Source of the DNA: Archivesica marissinica
Taxonomy: Eukaryota > Mollusca > Bivalvia > Venerida > Vesicomyidae
Assembly: GCA_014843695.1 (NCBI GenBank)
Contig: CM026400.1
Coordinates: 39,089,816 to 39,153,815, forward strand
Reading direction: 5' to 3'
Length of the DNA stretch: 64,000 nt
Under the pieces are notes generated by a model, which did not search any database, was not told the origin of the DNA, and saw only the letters and a list, made by a program, of their open reading frames with translations. Positions 11,304-20,559 of this stretch are shown piece after piece (position 1 is the stretch's first letter; each line of letters begins with the position of its first letter). The translations under genes and the position numbers were made by a program.

Positions 11304-11788
11304 ATGATTAGATGCGAACTAAGCCTTGGCAACGGTCGTTACGTAAGGGTGAACGAATGGAAAGGGGAGCTTAGAGTCGACTTACGAGAATGGAGAGACG
11401 ACAAACCGACGAAAAAAGGCATTAGTTTAACCTTGATGCGATGGAAGAACTTGGTTGATCAGATAGAGTTTGTGGACAAGGCCTTAGAGAACAGAGAAGC
11501 GTTTGAAACGCATTTGGGCGGAAACGTAAACCTTACCGCGAAGGAGGGGAACGTGTGCGTGGATATCAGGCAGTACTGGAAGCCCGAGACGGAGGTGGTG
11601 CCTACAAAAAAGGGGTATGTTTAAGGCCCTTTGAATATAAACGATTGAAGGAACTGATACCCGAGATTGGAAAGGCGTTACCCGAATTGGACGCTGTGGT
11701 ACCGTGCGCCCTAAGCAGCGATCACATGAACCAATTAGGAGCGGCTCAGTGTCCGGAATGTAACCCGAATGACTTTGTAAACTGGTAA
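11304..11788 (+). pseudogene. Tandem PC4 (p15) domain protein, frameshifted
   Basis: The first 106 codons (11304-11624) contain a complete PC4 ssDNA-binding/transcription-coactivator domain (about residues 6-62), with the signature SLGNGRYVRV, WKGELRVDLREW and PTKKGISLTL. A second PC4 domain starts near residue 72 and reaches VPTKKG before a TAA at 11622-11624. The rest of the second domain, and a tail with CPEC, is open in the -1 frame to the stop at 11786-11788. The switch point is A_AAA_AAG at 11606-11612, which fits either one lost A or -1 ribosomal frameshifting. PC4-family proteins bind ssDNA or act in transcription; a tandem PC4 next to a BIR gene suggests a DNA virus or large DNA transposon. 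Family identity is strong; functional status is unclear. Confidence 0.8.
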
Positions 11789-11804
11789 ATAACGCTGGTA
11801 TGAA

Positions 11805-11933
11805 CTCGTAAAAATAGCGACCAATGGGCTACAAGTTCTAAAAATAATCACCAATCGCAAACGTTGAAGTTGTATATAATTGGGCCATTTTTCGATAACA
11901 CCGCACTTCCGAAGTCAGTGGCTAACCATCAAC
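11805..11933 (+). promoter_or_regulatory. CCAAT/TATA promoter of the BIR gene
   Basis: Two copies of a TAAAAATA..(G/C)ACCAAT motif (11809-11825 and 11840-11854) precede GTATATAAT (11872-11880), about 55 bp upstream of the first ATG at 11934. The same A/T-rich plus CGACCAAT arrangement stands upstream of the PC4-like gene. Confidence 0.55.
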
Positions 11934-12425
11934 ATGAACATTATCGATCAGAGCGATTCAACCAAAGTGTCTCAGTTTACCGTGTCTGAGATGATGTTTT
12001 ACGAAGATCGACTACAGAGTTTTGAATAATGGTCGAAACAGATCCAACCGAATAAAATGTCTTTGGCTAAAGCGGGATTCTATTATACCGGAAGCGCGGA
12101 TAAAGTTACCTGTTTCTCTTGCGGTGTGAAGGTGATGTCGTGGGAACCCTCGGATCAGCCGTGGGAAGAACACGAAAAATGGTCTCCGGCGTGTATATAC
12201 TTGAAAATGACTGGCTACAAAAATGGAGATACCGGCTCGTTCGCTCCCGGATTTATCCCGGCCAGTAAGAACGCGCCAGTTACACTTGGACACAATAATG
12301 GATTTGGTACACAGGCTCCCTCAAGAGGCCACGGAGCGTTTGCGTTAGATGGACATCAAACTAACAAAACTTCATCATTCGGACCAAACAGCGTTACTGG
12401 AGTTAATTTGTTTGTTAGACGTTAG
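11934..12425 (+). pseudogene. BIR-domain (IAP-type) protein with in-frame stop
   Basis: The frame opens at ATG 11934, runs 31 codons to TAA at 12027-12029, and resumes in the same frame; a downstream ATG at 12057 gives a 122-aa ORF to TAG 12423-12425. The stop falls inside the conserved RLxSFxxW start of the BIR fold (RLQSFE, stop, W). Downstream, the zinc ligands are intact: C19, C22, H39 and C46 counted from 12057, with the exact C-x2-C-x16-H-x6-C spacing and the DQPWEEH motif. A Gly/Ser/Asn-rich tail follows; no RING is present. BIR proteins of the IAP class block apoptosis and are carried by several insect and molluscan DNA viruses. Whether the 12057 product folds without the first helix is doubtful; a disabled copy is the simplest reading. 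It is probably of viral-like origin, but an intronless host IAP copy is an alternative. Confidence 0.85.
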
Positions 12426-12427
12426 AC

Positions 12428-12583
12428 ATGTTTGGACTCGCGTGCGTGACAATGTCTTTAATTAATGACTTGGATTGGTGGTTTAGATATAGACAGTTGA
12501 GGAGAGAAGCCGCGGAGGGCGCGGATAGACTTATCGAAATATTAGAAATATATGTACAACCGTTGTATGCAACTACGTTATAA
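12428..12583 (+). CDS. 51-aa ORF after the BIR gene
   Basis: ATG at 12428, two bases after the BIR stop, to TAA 12581-12583. The 51-aa product has an aromatic patch (DLDWWFRYRQ) followed by a likely amphipathic helix (LRREAAEGADRLIEILE). No family recognised. Its tight spacing matches the compact style of the cluster, and a poly(A) signal follows within 20 bp. It could be a real small gene or 3' UTR. Confidence 0.4.
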   Translation: MFGLACVTMSLINDLDWWFRYRQLRREAAEGADRLIEILEIYVQPLYATTL

Positions 12584-12597
12584 AATAATGTACGTAT

Positions 12598-12603
12598 AAT
12601 AAA
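12598..12603 (+). terminator. Poly(A) signal of the virus-like cluster
   Basis: AATAAA, followed 17-50 bp later by a GT-rich stretch (CTTTGTTGTATTTGTAGG), as expected of a cleavage/polyadenylation site serving the BIR and 51-aa ORFs. Confidence 0.55.
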
Positions 12604-12738
12604 AATGTAAATTTACGCGCGCCTTTGTTGTATTTGTAGGAATATTATATATATATATTGTATACAAATCATAGATTGTGGACGTCCGTATTATACCCAG
12701 ATTCTGATTACTTTAGAAGCTACCGTTCCCATCTTAGG

Positions 12739-13738
12739 NNNNNNNNNNNNNNNNNNNNNNNNNNNNNNNNNNNNNNNNNNNNNNNNNNNNNNNNNNNNNN
12801 NNNNNNNNNNNNNNNNNNNNNNNNNNNNNNNNNNNNNNNNNNNNNNNNNNNNNNNNNNNNNNNNNNNNNNNNNNNNNNNNNNNNNNNNNNNNNNNNNNNN
12901 NNNNNNNNNNNNNNNNNNNNNNNNNNNNNNNNNNNNNNNNNNNNNNNNNNNNNNNNNNNNNNNNNNNNNNNNNNNNNNNNNNNNNNNNNNNNNNNNNNNN
13001 NNNNNNNNNNNNNNNNNNNNNNNNNNNNNNNNNNNNNNNNNNNNNNNNNNNNNNNNNNNNNNNNNNNNNNNNNNNNNNNNNNNNNNNNNNNNNNNNNNNN
13101 NNNNNNNNNNNNNNNNNNNNNNNNNNNNNNNNNNNNNNNNNNNNNNNNNNNNNNNNNNNNNNNNNNNNNNNNNNNNNNNNNNNNNNNNNNNNNNNNNNNN
13201 NNNNNNNNNNNNNNNNNNNNNNNNNNNNNNNNNNNNNNNNNNNNNNNNNNNNNNNNNNNNNNNNNNNNNNNNNNNNNNNNNNNNNNNNNNNNNNNNNNNN
13301 NNNNNNNNNNNNNNNNNNNNNNNNNNNNNNNNNNNNNNNNNNNNNNNNNNNNNNNNNNNNNNNNNNNNNNNNNNNNNNNNNNNNNNNNNNNNNNNNNNNN
13401 NNNNNNNNNNNNNNNNNNNNNNNNNNNNNNNNNNNNNNNNNNNNNNNNNNNNNNNNNNNNNNNNNNNNNNNNNNNNNNNNNNNNNNNNNNNNNNNNNNNN
13501 NNNNNNNNNNNNNNNNNNNNNNNNNNNNNNNNNNNNNNNNNNNNNNNNNNNNNNNNNNNNNNNNNNNNNNNNNNNNNNNNNNNNNNNNNNNNNNNNNNNN
13601 NNNNNNNNNNNNNNNNNNNNNNNNNNNNNNNNNNNNNNNNNNNNNNNNNNNNNNNNNNNNNNNNNNNNNNNNNNNNNNNNNNNNNNNNNNNNNNNNNNNN
13701 NNNNNNNNNNNNNNNNNNNNNNNNNNNNNNNNNNNNNN
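12739..13738. other. Assembly gap, 1000 N
   Basis: Exactly 1000 undetermined bases, the usual fixed-size scaffold gap. It cuts off the right side of the virus-like cluster and the left side of the next array. All ORFs made of X residues here are meaningless. Confidence 1.
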
Positions 13739-14625
13739 ATTTCCAGTATGCTGTTTTATTATACATTTGACCACTATTAAGCAGCCAACATGTATTAAGC
13801 AGCCAGATTCCCATTATGTTGGTTTATTATACATTTGACCTCTATTAAACAGCCAACATGTATTAAGCAGCCAGATTCCCATTATGTTGGTTTATTATAC
13901 ATTTGACCTCTATTAAGCAGCCAATCTGTATTAAGCAGCCAGTTATAGATTTCCAGTATGCTGTTTTATTATACATTTGACCTCTATTAAGCAGCCAACC
14001 TGTATTAAGCAGCCAGCTATGGATTTCCAGTATGCTGTTTTATTATACATTTGACCACTATTAAGCAGCCAACATGTATTAAGCAGCCAGATTCCCATTA
14101 TGTTGGTTTATTATACATTTGACCTCTATTAAACAGCCAACATGTATTAAGCAGCCAGATTCCCATTATGTTGGTTTATTATACATTTGACCTCTATTAA
14201 GCAGCCAATATGTATTAAGCAGCCAGTTTGATTTTCAGTATGTTGTTTTATTATACATTTGACCTCTATTAAGCAGCCAACATGTATTAAGCAGCCAGTT
14301 GGATTTCAATTATGTTGTTTTATTATACATTTGACCTCTATTAAGCAGCCAACCTGTATTAAGCAGCCAGTTGGATTTCAATTATGTTGTTTTATTATAC
14401 ATTTGACCTCAGCGAAACTTTATTAACCAGCCAGATTCCAATTATGTTGGTTTATTATACATTTGACCTCTATTAAACAGCCAACCTGCATTAAGCAGCC
14501 AGTTTCAAGATTACCAGTATGCAGTTTTATTATACATTTGACCTCTATTAAGCAGCCAACCTGTATTAAGCAGCCAGATTCCCAATATGTTGTTTTATTA
14601 TACATTTGACCTCTATTAAGTAGCA
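13739..14625. repeat. 65-75-bp minisatellite built on a TIR-element motif
   Basis: About 13 irregular units carrying TTTATTATACATTTGACCTCTATTAAG-type starts and TATTAAGCAGCCAG. The array ends at 14640-14672 with the inverted version GGCTGGCTGCTTAACACAGGTTTGACTGTA. I read that as the right terminus of a DNA element whose inner repeats have expanded. The core is shared with the 72-bp array at 2205-4457. Confidence 0.85.
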
Positions 14626-14689
14626 GCCTGTGATTCCCTTGGCTGGCTGCTTAACACAGGTTTGACTGTAATTTCAAACATTATAATAA

Positions 14690-15010
14690 TAATAATAAAG
14701 ACTTTATTTTTTTAGAGAGAACTCATTATAAGTTGCTTCGCAATCGTTGTAAAATAAATAAACTTTTTTTTTAAACACACGAATTTAATATTAGAAATTG
14801 TCTTTAGATGGATTGAACCTTTATGGGAAGGGCTGTAAAGTATAATAATAAAATAAATAAAGTTTAAACTTTATACAGTTGTCGGTGAAGATCACTTCAT
14901 CGGCATTATTTGCGCTCTCCTTGCGGTGGCGCAGTGGTAGAGTCATTTTTATTATTGATCGCACGCACCATCGTTGCAATGCATGCTCAAAACGAAATCT
15001 CGATTAGGCC
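14690..15010. repeat. SINE debris
   Basis: Contains two tail-like stretches (GTTGCTTCGCAATCGTTG..AAATAAATAAA near 14740, and AATAAAATAAATAAAGTTTAAAC near 14850) and a cut tRNA-like head (GGTGGCGCAGTGGTAGAGTC near 14923). No gene is supported. Confidence 0.6.
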
Positions 15011-15049
15011 TATAATAAATCTTGTTCAATCACCCATTCTGGCATCATT

Positions 15050-15310
15050 TGCCCCTGTTTGTTGGTTGGGTGGTGGTTTTGTAACTGCTCTAGGTTGGAA
15101 TCCCAATGGGTTGGTGGCATCATTTGCCCCTAACTGCTGGAGGTTGGAATCCCAATGGGTGGTGGTCATTTGCCCCTAACTGCTGGAGGTTGGAATCCCA
15201 ATGGGATGGTGGCATCATTTGCCCCTAACTGCTGTAGGTTGCAATCCCAATGGCTGGTGGCAGCATTTGCCCCCAACTGCTGTAGGTTCGAATCTCAATG
15301 GGTGATTGTC
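15050..15310. repeat. About 54-bp tandem repeat grown from a SINE B-box region
   Basis: About five units of the form TTTGCCCCTAACTGCTGGAGG-TTGGAATCCCAATGGGTTGGTGGCATCA. The last unit runs into a family E SINE and matches its GGTTCGAATC(C/T)CA B-box region at 61225-61260, so the array appears to be an expansion of that part of the SINE. Confidence 0.75.
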
Positions 15311-15458
15311 GAATTCTTTCAAGCGAGGAAGCTATCCAGCTGGCTTGCGGTAGGTCAGTGGTTCTACCTATGTATTCGTCTGTGCCTGAAATACTGCTCG
15401 AAGGGGCATCCATTTTCTTCCTCCACCAATAATAGCTGGAGAGTCACCATATGATATG
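15311..15458 (+). repeat. SINE family E, 3' part
   Basis: Contains GGAAGCTATCCAGCTGG, GGTCAGTGGTTCTACC and CCTCCACCAATAATA..TGGAGAGTC. The same blocks occur at 51888-52000, 56152-56240 and 61203-61396. Confidence 0.7.
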
Positions 15459-15466
15459 ATCTTAGC

Positions 15467-15556
15467 CACAGGCACCAGACACAAAAAAAATATTGTTGGC
15501 CTATGGTCATATAGTAAGTAATATATAATATATTTTTTTTGTGTCTGGTGCCTGTG
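15467..15556. mobile_element. 90-bp MITE, hAT-like, with perfect 8-bp target duplication
   Basis: Terminal inverted repeats CACAGGCACCAGACACA... / ...TGTGTCTGGTGCCTGTG enclose an A/T-rich centre. It is flanked by ATCTTAGC on both sides (15459-15466 and 15557-15564). An 8-bp target duplication is typical of hAT elements. A 51-bp relative lies at 59096-59146. Confidence 0.85.
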
Positions 15557-15644
15557 ATCTTAGCTGGTGCAACGCTAAACCCCCAAAAACATTAAAAGAA
15601 CCCTTATCAACTTCATGCCTTGTTTTAATTATAAGTGTACGTAC

Positions 15645-15824
15645 TGCAATATTGCCACACTGAGATATAGCCAGGATCACACGTGGATGTGCCTGCCAAA
15701 GCGGAGCTGTTCAAACCCACATCATAATCGATACCACCGTATTGTATCGTAAATTGTAACTGCGTAATATACTCTTCCAGAGTTGCAACGACATAGGCAA
15801 GGAGGTCGTAACACTCGTCCATAT
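15645..15824 (-). CDS. Mosaic gene exon E18: module X second half (copy 2)
   Basis: A 180-nt exon, phase 1-1, from a TGTTCCTGCTACAG acceptor to an A|GTACGT donor. It encodes about 60 residues: a DMDECYDLL start, a predicted helix/strand region, NSSALAGTSTC and a C-terminal PGY..WQYC. It matches the layout of the second half of module X in E8 (helix, then ...V/T-CxxG-x(7-8)-C). It is the most 3' exon seen; GCC2/GCC3 exons should follow by analogy with E9/E10 but are absent. Five partial copies of its start and acceptor lie just upstream (15825-16290). Confidence 0.7.
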
Positions 15825-16290
15825 CTGTAGCAGGAACAATGAAAGTAATCAAGAATAACTCGCAATATACGTATCTGATGTGGCTACGACGTCGGCAAGG
15901 AGGTCGTAACACTCGTCCATATCTGTAGCAGGAACAATGAAAGTAATCAAGAATAACTCGCAATATACGTATCTGATGTGGCTACGACGTCGGCAAGGAG
16001 GTCGTAACACTCGTCCATATCTGTAGCAGGAACAATGAAAGTAATCAAGAATAACTCGCAATATACGTATCTGATGTGGCTACGACGTCGGCAAGGAGGT
16101 CGTAACACTCGTCCATATCTGTAGCAGGAACAATGAAAGTAATCAAGAATAACTCGCAATATACGTATCTGATGTGGCTACGACGTCGGCAAGGAGGTCG
16201 TAACACTCGTCCATATCTGTAGCAGGAACAATGAAAGTAATCAAGAATAACTCGCAATATACGTATCTGATGTGGCTACGACGTCGGCAA
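15825..16290 (-). repeat. 98-bp tandem array of the E18 acceptor plus exon start
   Basis: About five units, exact 98-bp period, each holding the CATTGTTCCTGCTACAG acceptor, the DMDECYDLLADVV coding start and a short tail ending in an in-frame stop (ASYS then TGA). Only the unit nearest 15824 leads into the full exon. 98 is not a multiple of 3, so copies are not frame-neutral. Confidence 0.95.
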
Positions 16291-16329
16291 GGAGGTGTTG
16301 TTTTGTGGGTGGTTGTTGTTGTTTGGTGG

Positions 16330-19300
16330 TTGACGTCGGCAAGGAGTAGGCGCGAGGTCACACGGTCGACGGGCGGTCACACAGGTAGGCGCGAGGTCGT
16401 GTGGGTAGGCGCGAGGTCGTGTAGGTAGGGTGGGGTTCACGTATGTTATGGGTAGGCGAGAGGAAACACGGAGAAGCGAGAGGCTACAAAGGTAGGTGAG
16501 AGGTCACATATGTAGGTGGGAGGTTACACGGGTAGGTATGAGGTTACATGGGTAGGTGGGAGGTTACACAGGTAGGTGGGAGGTTGCATGGATAGGTGGG
16601 AGGTTACACGGGTAGGTGGGAGGTTATACAGGTAGGTGGGAGGTTACACGGGTAGGTGGGAGGTTACACGGGTAGGTGGGAGGTTATACAGGTAGGTGGG
16701 AGGTTGCACGGGTAGGTGGGAGGTTGCACGGGTAGGTGGGAGGTAACACGGGTAGGTGGGAATTTGCACGGGTAGGTGGGAGGTTGCACAGGTAGGTGGG
16801 AGGTTATATGGGTAGGTGGGAGGTTACACGGGTAGGTGGGAGGTTATACAGGTAGGTGGGAGGTTGCACGGGTAGGTGGGAGGTTGCACGGGTAGGTGGG
16901 AGGTTACACGGGTAGGTGGGAATTTGCACGGGTAGGTGGGAGGTTGCACAGGTAGGTGGGAGGTTATATGGGTAGGTGGGAGGTTACACAGTAGGTGGGA
17001 GGTTACATGGGTAGGTGGGAGGTTACACGGGTAGGTGGGAGGTTACACGGGTAGGTGGGAGGTTACACGGGTAGGTGGGAGGTTACATGGTAGGTGGGAG
17101 GTTACACGGGTAGGTGGGAGGTTGCACGGGTAGGTGGGAGGTTACACGGGTAGGTGGGAGGTTACACGGGTAGGTGGGAGGTTACACGGGTAGGTGGGAG
17201 GTTACATGGGTAGGTGGGAGGTTATACAGGTAGGTGGGATGTTACACGGTAGGTGGGAGGTTACACGGATAGGTGGAAGGTTACATGGTAGGTGGGAGGT
17301 TACATGGTAGGTGGGAGGTTACACGGTAGGTGGGAGGTTACATGGTAGGTGGGAGGTTACATGGTAGGTGGGAGGTTACACAGGTAGGCGGGATGTTACA
17401 TCGTAGGTGGGAGGTTACATGGGTAGGTGGGAGGTTACATGGGTAGGTGGGAGGTTACACGGGTAGGTGGGAGGTTACATGGGTAGGTGGGATGTTACAT
17501 GGGTAGGTGGGATGTTACATGGGTAGGTGGGAGGTTACATGGGTAGGTGGGAGGTTACATGGGTAGGTGGGAGGTTACACGGGTAGGTGGGATGTTACAT
17601 GGGTAGGTGGGAGGTTACATGGGTAGGTGGGAGGTTATACAGGTAGGTGGGAGGTTACACGGGTAGGTGGGAGGTTACACGGGTAGGTGGGAGGTTATAC
17701 AGGTAGGTGGGAGGTTGCACGGGTAGGTGGGAGGTTGCACGGGTAGGTGGGAGGTTACACGGGTAGGTGGGAATTTGCACGGGTAGGTAGGAGGTTGCAC
17801 AGGTAGGTGGGAGGTTGCACAGGTAGGGGGAGGTTATATGGGTAGGTGGGAGGTTACACGGGTAGGTGGGAGGTTATACAGGTAGGTGGGAGGTTGCACG
17901 GGTAGGTGGGAGGTTGCACGGGTAGGTGGGAGGTTACACGGGTAGGTGGGAATTTGCACGGGTAGGTAGGAGGTTGCACAGGTAGGTGGGAGGTTATATG
18001 GGTAGGTGGGAGGTTACACAGTAGGTGGGAGGTTACATGGGTAGGTGGGAGGTTACACGGGTAGGTGGGAGGTTACACGGGTAGGTGGGAGGTTACATGG
18101 TAGGTGGGAGGTTACACGGGTAGGTGGGAGGTTGCACGGGTAGGTGGGAGGTTACACGGGTAGGTGGGAGGTTACACGGGTAGGTGGGAGGTTACACGGG
18201 TAGGTGGGAGGTTACATGGGTAGGTGGGAGGTTATACAGGTAGGTGGGAGGTTACACGGTAGGTGGGAGGTTACACGGATAGGTGGAAGGTTACATGGTA
18301 GGTGGGAGGTTACATGGTAGGTGGGAGGTTACACGGTAGGTGGGATGTTACATGAGTAGGCAAGTGGTTGCACGGATAGGTGGGAGGTTGCACGGATAGG
18401 TGGGAGGTTACACGGGTAGGTGTGTAGGTGGGAGGTTACACGGTAGGGGGGAGGTTACACGGGTAGGTGGGATGCTACATGAGTAGGCAAGTGGTTGCAT
18501 GGATAGGTGGGAGGTTGCACGGATAGGTGGGAGGTTACACGGGTAGGTGGGAGGTTACACGGTAGGTGGGAGGTGCACGGATAGGTGGGAGGTTGCACGG
18601 ATAGGTGGGAGGTTACACGGATAGGTGGGAGGTTACATGGGTAGGTGGGAGGTTACACGGTAGGTGGGAGGTTACACGGATAGGTGGGAGGTTACATGGG
18701 TAGGTGGGAGGTTACACGGGTAGGTGGGATGTTACATGGGTAGGTGGGAGGTTACATGGGTAGGTGGGAGGTTACACGGGTAGGTGGGATGTTACATGGG
18801 TAGGTGGGAGGTTACACGGGTAGGTGGGAGGTTACATGGGTAGGTGGGATGTTACATGGGTAGGTGGGATGTTACATGGGTAGGTGGGAGGTTACATGGG
18901 TAAGTGGGAGGTTACACGGGTAGGGGAGGTTACATGGGTAGGTGGGAGGTTACATGGGGTAGGTTACACGGTAGGTGGGAGGTTACACGGTAGGTGGGAG
19001 GTTACACAGGTAGGTGGGATGTTACATGGTAGGTGGGAGGTTACATGGGTAGGTGGGAGGTTACATGGTAGGTGGGAGGTTACATGGTAGGTGGGATGTT
19101 ACACAGGTAGGTGGGAGGTTACATGGTAGGTGGGAGGTTACACAGGTAGGTTACACGGGTAGGTGGGATGTTACATGGGTAGGTGGGAGGTTACACGGTA
19201 GGTGGGATGTTACATGAGTAGGCAAGTGGTTGCACGGATAGGTGGGAGGTTGCACGGATAGGTGGGAGGTTACACGGGTAGGTGGGAGGTTACACGGATA

Positions 19301-19985
19301 GGTGGGATGCTACATGAGTAGGCAAGTGGTTGCATGGATAGGTGGGAGGTTGCACGGATAGGTGGGAGGTTACACGGGTAGGTGGGAGGTTACACGGGTA
19401 GGTGGGAGGTTACACGGTAGGTGGGAGGTTGCACGGATAGGTGGGAGGTTGCACGGATAGGTGGGAGGTTACACGGATAGGTGGGAGGTTACATGGGTAG
19501 GTGGGAGGTTACATGGTAGGTGGGAGGTTGCACGGATAGGTGGGAGGTTACACGGGTAGGTGAGAGGTTATACAGGTAGGTGGGAGGTTACACGGATAGG
19601 TGGGAGGTTACATGGGTAGGTGGGAGGTTATACAGGTAGGTGGGAGGTTACATGGGTAGGTGGGAGGTTGCACGGATAGGTGGGAGGTTACACAGGTAGG
19701 TGGGATGTTACATGGTAGGTGGGAGGTTACATGGGTAGGTGGGAGGTTACATGGTAGGTGGGAGGTTGCACGGATAGGTGGGAGGTTACACGGGTAGGTG
19801 GGAGGTTATACAGGTAGGTGGGAGGTTACACGGATAGGTGGGAGGTTACACGGATAGGTGGGAGGTTACATGGGTAGGTGGGAGGTTATACAGGTAGGTG
19901 GGAGGTTACATGTGTAGGTGGGAGGTTACACGGATAGGTGGAAGGTTGCACACGGGTAGATAGGAGGATGCATGTGTAGGTCGGG
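16330..19985. repeat. 20-bp G-rich minisatellite (about 185 copies)
   Basis: Units GGGTAGGTGGGAGGTTACAC with variation at the last bases, 19-20 bp period, 3.65 kb long. G is concentrated on the plus strand, so the minus-strand transcript would be C-rich. The first units (GTAGGCGCGAGGTCACAC) are intermediate between the array and the adjacent exon-derived sequence. Confidence 0.97.
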
Positions 19986-20034
19986 TATATTTAAAAACTG
20001 ACACTACGGTATATAATAAAACTAATTTAATTAC

Positions 20035-20289
20035 CCGATGAGATGTCACAGGTCAGTTGAATTGTAAACATTACGTAAGTGGTGTCCCTTCGTTTTCTAT
20101 CAGTTGTTCCTTCCGTGGTGTAAACACTTGTTCCCACATGTCCACATCTACCAGTTGCCAAACAGCCAATTTCCTTAAGATTTGCATTAACCGTGGTGGT
20201 TACCGCTGTAGATATTGCGGTAGTTGCCGCTTGTAGACCAGGATATTCCGCAGAGAAGTTAAGTTTGTTATTTATTGCGTTCACTTTTG
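20035..20289 (-). CDS. Mosaic gene exon E17: module X first half (copy 2)
   Basis: A 255-nt exon, phase 1-1, between a TTTGCAG acceptor and a G|GTAATT donor, about 85 residues. It has an Ala/Thr-rich helical N-part, then CLATGRCGHVG and a polybasic DRKRRD followed by a strand (YVMFTIQLTC). It parallels E7 plus the start of E8, where CGTG and SRKKRA occupy the same places. The RKRR/RKKR could be a furin-type cleavage site, as in SEA-like or GAIN-like autoproteolytic or processed domains; the fold itself is unassigned. Confidence 0.75.
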
Positions 20290-20559
20290 CTGCAAATTAA
20301 AAACATGCGAAACATCAGAAAATTGTTTTCCTACAAACAAGAAGTTGAGAAAGCCACATCACCTGTAAGCCATCCATGTTTCCTTCCTCCCACACCAATC
20401 AGTGGCGTAGCTAGCACTGAATTCGTGTGGGGTTTGTGGAAGATACTCTTCTTTGCAAAAAACAAATATCCTGGATAATGTTCACCCCTGGGCATTTTTT
20501 AGCAAAGAGAGCTACGCCACTGCTCATGCAAACAAACTTTTTTTTCATTATTTATGTTT

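Noticed and set aside
12658..13814. ORFs of 346-370 residues made mostly of X
   Set aside because: They translate the N gap.
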